In this document: positions 8,143-10,407 of the stretch, one piece after another
Position numbering within the stretch: the first letter of the stretch is position 1
How the letters are laid out: every line of letters starts with the position of its first letter
Origin: JBGRQB01 sp041725875
GTDB lineage: Bacteria > Bacteroidota > Ignavibacteria > Ignavibacteriales > Melioribacteraceae
Direction of reading: 5' to 3'
Assembly (NCBI GenBank): GCA_041725875.1
Contig: JBGRQB010000151.1
Location: 1 to 10,407 of the forward strand
Length of the DNA: 10,407 nt
Program-made: the position numbers and the translations under genes
Notes under the pieces: model-generated
What the model saw: only the letters and a program-made list of their open reading frames with translations
What the model was told of the DNA's origin: nothing
The model's database searches: none

Positions 8143-8175
8143 GCATCAAAAACAGTTTACTTTGTTTTTTGATGC
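8143..8175. repeat. Inverted repeat upstream of the chemoreceptor gene
   Basis: GCATCAAAAACA (8143-8154) pairs with TGTTTTTTGATGC (8163-8175) over 12 bp with one bulged T, leaving an 8-base loop. It lies about 50 bases upstream of the receptor ATG. On neither strand is it followed directly by a clean T run, so it is not an obvious terminator. It could be a binding site or a folded leader. Confidence 0.5.
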
Positions 8176-8238
8176 AATAATTTTTGAATTCAAAATTTCT
8201 GAATCAAAACTTATAACTCCTAAATAAAAATCCTCCAT

Positions 8239-8412
8239 TTACTTTGTATTATCATGTTTAATAAAAGGTAAAGACAACTTTATAGAATTACGGTTTTCCA
8301 GTCTGAAAATAACTTGATCTCCCCCATCACCCAGGATATCGCCAAATACAGATATTAATACCTCATTCTCTGATTTAGCAGAACTACCTAACCTTTTCGC
8401 TGAAACCGAACT
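8239..8412 (-). pseudogene. Coding-like stretch without a start codon, possible gene remnant
   Basis: One minus-strand frame stays open for 57 codons (8412 down to 8242) between TGA at 8415-8413 and TAA at 8241-8239. Its translation looks protein-like, for example KSENEVLISVFGDILGDG followed by DQVIFRLENRNSIKLSLPF, and its base composition is richer in GC than the flanks. No ATG, GTG or TTG lies near the front, and the sequence upstream is full of stops. The same frame reopens directly after the TAA as a 30-codon ATG ORF (8238-8146, MEDFYLGVISFDSEILNSK...) with no ribosome site. I do not recognise either piece. It may be the eroded 3' end of a lost gene, or chance. Confidence 0.22.
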
Positions 8413-8741
8413 TCACTTACACTATCATATAAAAAAAATTATTTTTAGTAATTATTCCCAGCAGACTAAAAAAGATTTATTTTGTACGATAATAGCAATT
8501 GAAATAATCAATAATTAGGTATAAATAAAAACTTTAAGATTTTGGAAATACCAGGAAGTACGTAAATTTCAAAGCGATCAGCTAAAATATAGTACTGTAC
8601 TAAGTTGCAAGAAATTATTGAAAGAACATTAAAAAAATGAAGCTAAATATTTATTTTTGTTTTTTGCAAAACATATCGTTACATTTCTTTGTTGGTTTAA
8701 GGTAATTAGCTATAGATTGAATGTTAAAATTTCTAAAAAAG
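8413..8741. other. AT-rich intergenic stretch with one 13-base dyad
   Basis: No open frame of note, RNA gene or terminator is seen in these roughly 330 bases, which are very AT-rich. The one clear structure is the perfect dyad TAGTAC-T-GTACTA at 8590-8602 (6-bp arms, one central base). It has the size of an operator, but no gene start lies close to it. A 7-bp pair ATTAGCT/AGCTAAT (8705-8711 and 8740-8746) spans the 3' end of the small HTH gene and is probably incidental. Confidence 0.35.
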
Positions 8742-8888
8742 CTAATATTCGTAAGTAGCTTCTGGGCTTTTGCCCGCTTCGTTTCCTGACATAACAAGAC
8801 TGATATAGGGCCTTGAAATATACAGCCGATTGGCATACTCAGCTTGATTTATCAGCGTAGCAACATGTAATTTTTCTGAGTTTTTCAT
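8742..8888 (-). CDS. Small helix-turn-helix protein, 48 aa (possibly truncated)
   Basis: An ATG ORF of 48 aa, preceded by an in-frame TGA. Residues about 10-45 read as a DNA-binding helix-turn-helix: TLINQAEYANRL for the first helix, YISRPYISLVMSG for the turn and recognition helix, then NEAGKSPEA, the usual SPE-type opening of the next helix. This follows the XRE/Cro-like pattern Q-x-x-x-A-x-x-L-x-I-S-x-x-x-I-S-x-x-x-S-G. The protein stops soon after, so either it is a minimal Cro-like regulator or its C-terminal part is lost. It is divergent from the XRE gene at 9002 and has a well-formed promoter covered by a dyad. Its ribosome site is weak (GAG five bases before ATG). A longer ORF in another frame of this region lacks protein-like character. 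Confidence 0.5.
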   Translation of the reverse strand: MKNSEKLHVATLINQAEYANRLYISRPYISLVMSGNEAGKSPEATYEY

Positions 8889-8922
8889 ATGAACTCGATT
8901 AATTCACCCAGTTATGCAAACA

Positions 8923-8935
8923 ATTTGTGACAAAT
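8923..8935. promoter_or_regulatory. Candidate operator of the divergent HTH pair
   Basis: ATTTGT-G-ACAAAT is a perfect 13-base dyad with 6-bp arms around one central base, a common shape for XRE/cI-family operators. It overlaps the -10 element and predicted transcription start of the small HTH gene, so binding would be expected to repress that gene. Direct repeats TATGCAA at 8913-8919 and 8944-8950 flank it, 31 bases apart. That the XRE protein binds here is inference. Confidence 0.5.
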
Positions 8936-8961
8936 ATAAGCGATATGCAATAAAGAATCAA
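8933..8961 (-). promoter_or_regulatory. Promoter of the small HTH gene
   Basis: On the minus strand TTGATT (8961-8956), 17 bases, then TATATT (8938-8933) closely matches sigma-70 -35/-10 elements. The same bases also read TTG-N20-TATATTTG, the -33/-7 TAnnTTTG arrangement known for Bacteroidota housekeeping promoters. Transcription would start near 8926, about 38 bases before the ATG at 8888. Confidence 0.5.
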
Positions 8962-9001
8962 GAATTATTTAGCGTAATGCTATTAACAACAACAATATGC
9001 T

Positions 9002-9505
9002 ATGACAGTTGGTGAAAGAATAAAATATATCCGAATTCAATTAAAATTGAATCAGACCGATTTTGCCCACAAGCTGGGTCTAAAAACTTCCGTTTCAGTT
9101 AGTAATTATGAAAATGGTACAAGAGAGCCTGATTTTGCTACTATAATAAAGATAGCCAGCCTTGGATGTACTACCTTAGATTGGCTCTTAAAAGGAGTTG
9201 GAAACCCGCCTTATCAAAAAATTCTGGCCTCTGAAAAGGAATCAGATGATCTGCCGGAAAAACTTCCCGGACAAGTTCCCTGTAAAAATGCTACCAAAGG
9301 TTCACAATCTCTGGTGCTGACAAATGACGAGTTCGAAATAATTCAAAAAATGAGAATGCTCCCCGGCTCTCAGAAATTATTAAATCAACTGCTTGACGGA
9401 CGACTCAAAATTCAGGAGGCATTCCATAATTTTTCCAAAATAACTCTGGATGATACCTCCGAAACTTCAATTAAAACTGACAAAGTTAAAACCCCGAATA
9501 AATAG
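9002..9505 (+). CDS. XRE-family (phage cI-like) transcriptional regulator
   Basis: A 167-aa DNA-binding protein. Residues about 4-65 are an XRE helix-turn-helix domain: VGERIKYIRIQLKLNQTDFA and HKLGLKT, then SVSVSNYENGTREPDFATI as turn and recognition helix. It ends in TTLDWLLKGVGNPPY, the DWLL-x-G-x-G motif common at the end of phage-repressor N-domains. No LexA/S24 peptidase domain follows. Instead there is a low-complexity linker (about 75-103), a helical segment (about 107-145, NDEFEIIQKMRMLPGSQKLL) and a polar tail. It may dimerise through that segment and is unlikely to be cleaved in an SOS-type response. No Shine-Dalgarno is seen; an A-rich AACAACAACAAT precedes the start. It is divergent from the small HTH gene, and the spacer holds a likely operator. 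The target is unknown. Confidence 0.9.
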   Translation: MTVGERIKYIRIQLKLNQTDFAHKLGLKTSVSVSNYENGTREPDFATIIKIASLGCTTLDWLLKGVGNPPYQKILASEKESDDLPEKLPGQVPCKNATKGSQSLVLTNDEFEIIQKMRMLPGSQKLLNQLLDGRLKIQEAFHNFSKITLDDTSETSIKTDKVKTPNK

Positions 9506-9526
9506 ATTAGAAAACCACATTGAATT

Positions 9527-9545
9527 TCCTATGATTTTTATAGGA
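9527..9545 (+). terminator. Minor hairpin after the XRE gene
   Basis: TCCTAT (9527-9532) pairs with ATAGGA (9540-9545) around a 7-base loop, 21 bases after the xre stop. The stem is short and no T tract follows, so it is a weak partner at best to the stronger hairpin at 9558. Confidence 0.25.
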
Positions 9546-9557
9546 TTATAATTTACA

Positions 9558-9584
9558 GCATTATATTTTTCTATAATGCGTTTT
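9558..9584. terminator. Shared terminator hairpin between the XRE gene and the DHFR-like gene
   Basis: GCATTATA (9558-9565) pairs with TATAATGC (9572-9579) around TTTTTC. On the plus strand GTTTT follows, giving a terminator for the XRE gene. The minus-strand TAA stop of the DHFR-like gene (9563-9561) lies inside the stem. The minus side lacks a clean T run, so termination in that direction is less certain. Confidence 0.6.
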
Positions 9585-10094
9585 CACTATGGTTTTGTTA
9601 TAAATTTTTGTCTCAAGTAACTTGAAGTTTTGCAAATTGTCGGTTTTACCAAATAACGGAATTCCACTCCCCAGGAGGACCGGAATTTGTGAGATAATTA
9701 ATTCATCTACTAATTCGTATTTTAGAAATTCCTGTACAACTTTTCCACCATCAATATATAAGTTATTAAACCCTTCAGAGTTCAGCTTTTTCGTAATTTC
9801 AACAGGGGTTCCGTTTAAAATTTCTACCTTACCTTTTAATTCATCCTGAAACTTTTTTAATGAATTGCTCAACACAAAAACCGGTTTTTTATAAGGCCAT
9901 TTCCCAAATGTTAGAACCTTTTCAAAGGTATTTCTGCCCATAACAACGGCATCAATGCTTTTCATAAATTTGTTATATCCGAAATCACTTTTATCAGGAT
10001 TCGGAACATTCATCAGCCAGTCAATACCACCATCTTCAGTAGCTATGAATCCGTCGATACTCACCGCTATATAAACACTATTTCGCATTTTCAT
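9561..10094 (-). CDS. Dihydrofolate reductase family protein (RibD C-terminal type)
   Basis: A 177-aa NADPH-type reductase-fold protein. Family marks are the opening VYIAVSIDGFIATEDGGIDWL, then VVMGRNTFEKVL (the MGR-x-TFE cofactor loop), KPVFVLSN, NLYIDGGKVVQEFL and ELIISQIPVLLGSGIPLFG. This is the YyaP-like branch related to RibD C-domains, usually of unassigned substrate and not shown to be the essential folate enzyme. The first ATG (10094) overlaps the upstream TAA as TAATG, implying translational coupling to the GyrI-like gene. The second ATG at 10088 is better spaced from the AGG (8 bases against 2), so a 175-aa product starting MRNSVYIAV is equally likely. It converges on the XRE gene and its stop lies within the shared hairpin. 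Confidence 0.9.
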   Translation of the reverse strand: MKMRNSVYIAVSIDGFIATEDGGIDWLMNVPNPDKSDFGYNKFMKSIDAVVMGRNTFEKVLTFGKWPYKKPVFVLSNSLKKFQDELKGKVEILNGTPVEITKKLNSEGFNNLYIDGGKVVQEFLKYELVDELIISQIPVLLGSGIPLFGKTDNLQNFKLLETKIYNKTIVKTHYRKI

Positions 10095-10407
10095 TACCTG
10101 CTTTTTATTGCAATATTTATATTAAGTTCGTTTTCAGAAAGATATTCTTCAAAATCAGAAGTAAATGTTCGTTCGACTTTTTTATTATTTTCAAAATATC
10201 TATAAATGTCTGTCCAGCCCTGAATGATAGCCTGTGGGAAATCACCTTTTATATTAAATGATAAATATTCTCCTTTAACAATTTTACCAAATGTAAAATT
10301 ATCTTCTTCAGTTTCATTAACTTCGGCTCCGACAATCAAAGTATATTCTCCGTTATGATCTGATTCATATTCAGAATAAAGCCCGATAACTGGCGAGTTT
10401 TCCTTCT
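10094..10407 (-). CDS. GyrI-like / AraC effector-binding domain protein, 5' part off the window
   Basis: The frame is open to the right edge, giving the last 103 residues of a longer protein. They begin KENSPVIGLYSEYESDHNGE and continue YTLIVGAEV, FTFGKIVKGEYLSFNIKGDF, GWTDIYRYFE, FEEYLSENELNINIAIK. The GLYSEYESDHNGEY-TLIVGAEV strand and the final acidic Y-to-IAIK ending are typical of the GyrI-like small-molecule-binding fold, found alone or at the C-terminus of AraC regulators. The N-terminus is missing, so whether a DNA-binding domain precedes it cannot be told. A TTG at 10339 is not taken as the start, because good family sequence lies upstream of it. Its TAA overlaps the ATG of the DHFR-like gene, so the two are probably one operon. 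Its ligand is unknown. Confidence 0.8.
   Translation of the reverse strand, partial: KENSPVIGLYSEYESDHNGEYTLIVGAEVNETEEDNFTFGKIVKGEYLSFNIKGDFPQAIIQGWTDIYRYFENNKKVERTFTSDFEEYLSENELNINIAIKSR

Noticed and set aside
7776..8227. Plus-strand ORFs of 66 and 79 aa across the chemoreceptor 5' end and its upstream region
   Set aside because: They overlap the receptor membrane segment in antisense; their hydrophobic look is the mirror of that segment, and no ribosome site is present.
8413..8741. A tRNA, small RNA or CRISPR array in the AT-rich gap
   Set aside because: No cloverleaf, spaced repeats, or promoter-terminator pair could be made out by eye.
8651..8836. A 61-aa minus-strand ORF covering most of the small HTH gene in another frame
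   Set aside because: Its sequence is rich in Cys and Lys without a domain pattern, its start lacks a ribosome site, and the overlapping 48-aa frame gives a clear helix-turn-helix pattern instead.
10337..10339. TTG as the start of the GyrI-like gene
   Set aside because: The open frame continues to the window edge with sequence typical of the family (GLYSEYESDHNGEY), so the true start is outside the window.

Overview
This is an AT-rich bacterial window (roughly one third GC by eye) of ordinary chromosomal genes, with a small accessory regulatory patch at about 8.1-9.5 kb. Two enzymes of the C5 tetrapyrrole pathway (hemB, hemL), a large fused MFS/spermidine-synthase-like membrane protein, clear Shine-Dalgarno sites and one promoter that fits the Bacteroidota TTG/TAnnTTTG pattern suggest a Bacteroidota/Ignavibacteria-type lineage. 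That placement is inference; there is no rRNA or other marker to settle it.

Left part (1-5660): hemB (+) converges on a 1033-aa membrane protein (-). That protein has two repeated hydrophobic blocks, a spermidine-synthase-like Rossmann domain without the usual catalytic and substrate residues, and a helical C-terminal extension. It diverges from hemL (+) across a 176-base spacer. The spacer holds a perfect CRP/HcpR-type dyad, TGTGA-N6-TCACA, and a second related dyad. hemB and hemL act close together in the same pathway: HemL makes 5-aminolevulinate, and HemB condenses two of them to porphobilinogen.

Middle (5660-8100): hemL converges on an 810-aa transmembrane chemoreceptor (-) with a double-Cache-like sensor domain, several HAMP-type segments and an intact signalling tip. 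No che or flagellar genes are visible here.

Intergenic and switch region (8100-9505): about 640 bases upstream of the receptor hold no convincing intact gene, only an inverted repeat, a coding-like stretch without a start, and a 13-base dyad. Next comes a divergent pair of helix-turn-helix genes: a 48-aa ORF (-) and a 167-aa XRE repressor-like gene (+). A good promoter for the small ORF is overlapped by a perfect 13-base dyad, ATTTGT-G-ACAAAT. The layout resembles a minimal cI/cro-type switch and is the most interesting part of the window.

Right end (9505-10407): a minus-strand pair in which a GyrI-like (AraC effector-binding) protein, cut by the window edge, is translationally joined to a dihydrofolate-reductase-family (RibD C-terminal type) protein. 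All three convergent junctions (hemB/MFS fusion, hemL/receptor, xre/DHFR-like) carry one hairpin that can serve both strands. In two of them the minus-strand stop codon lies inside the stem.
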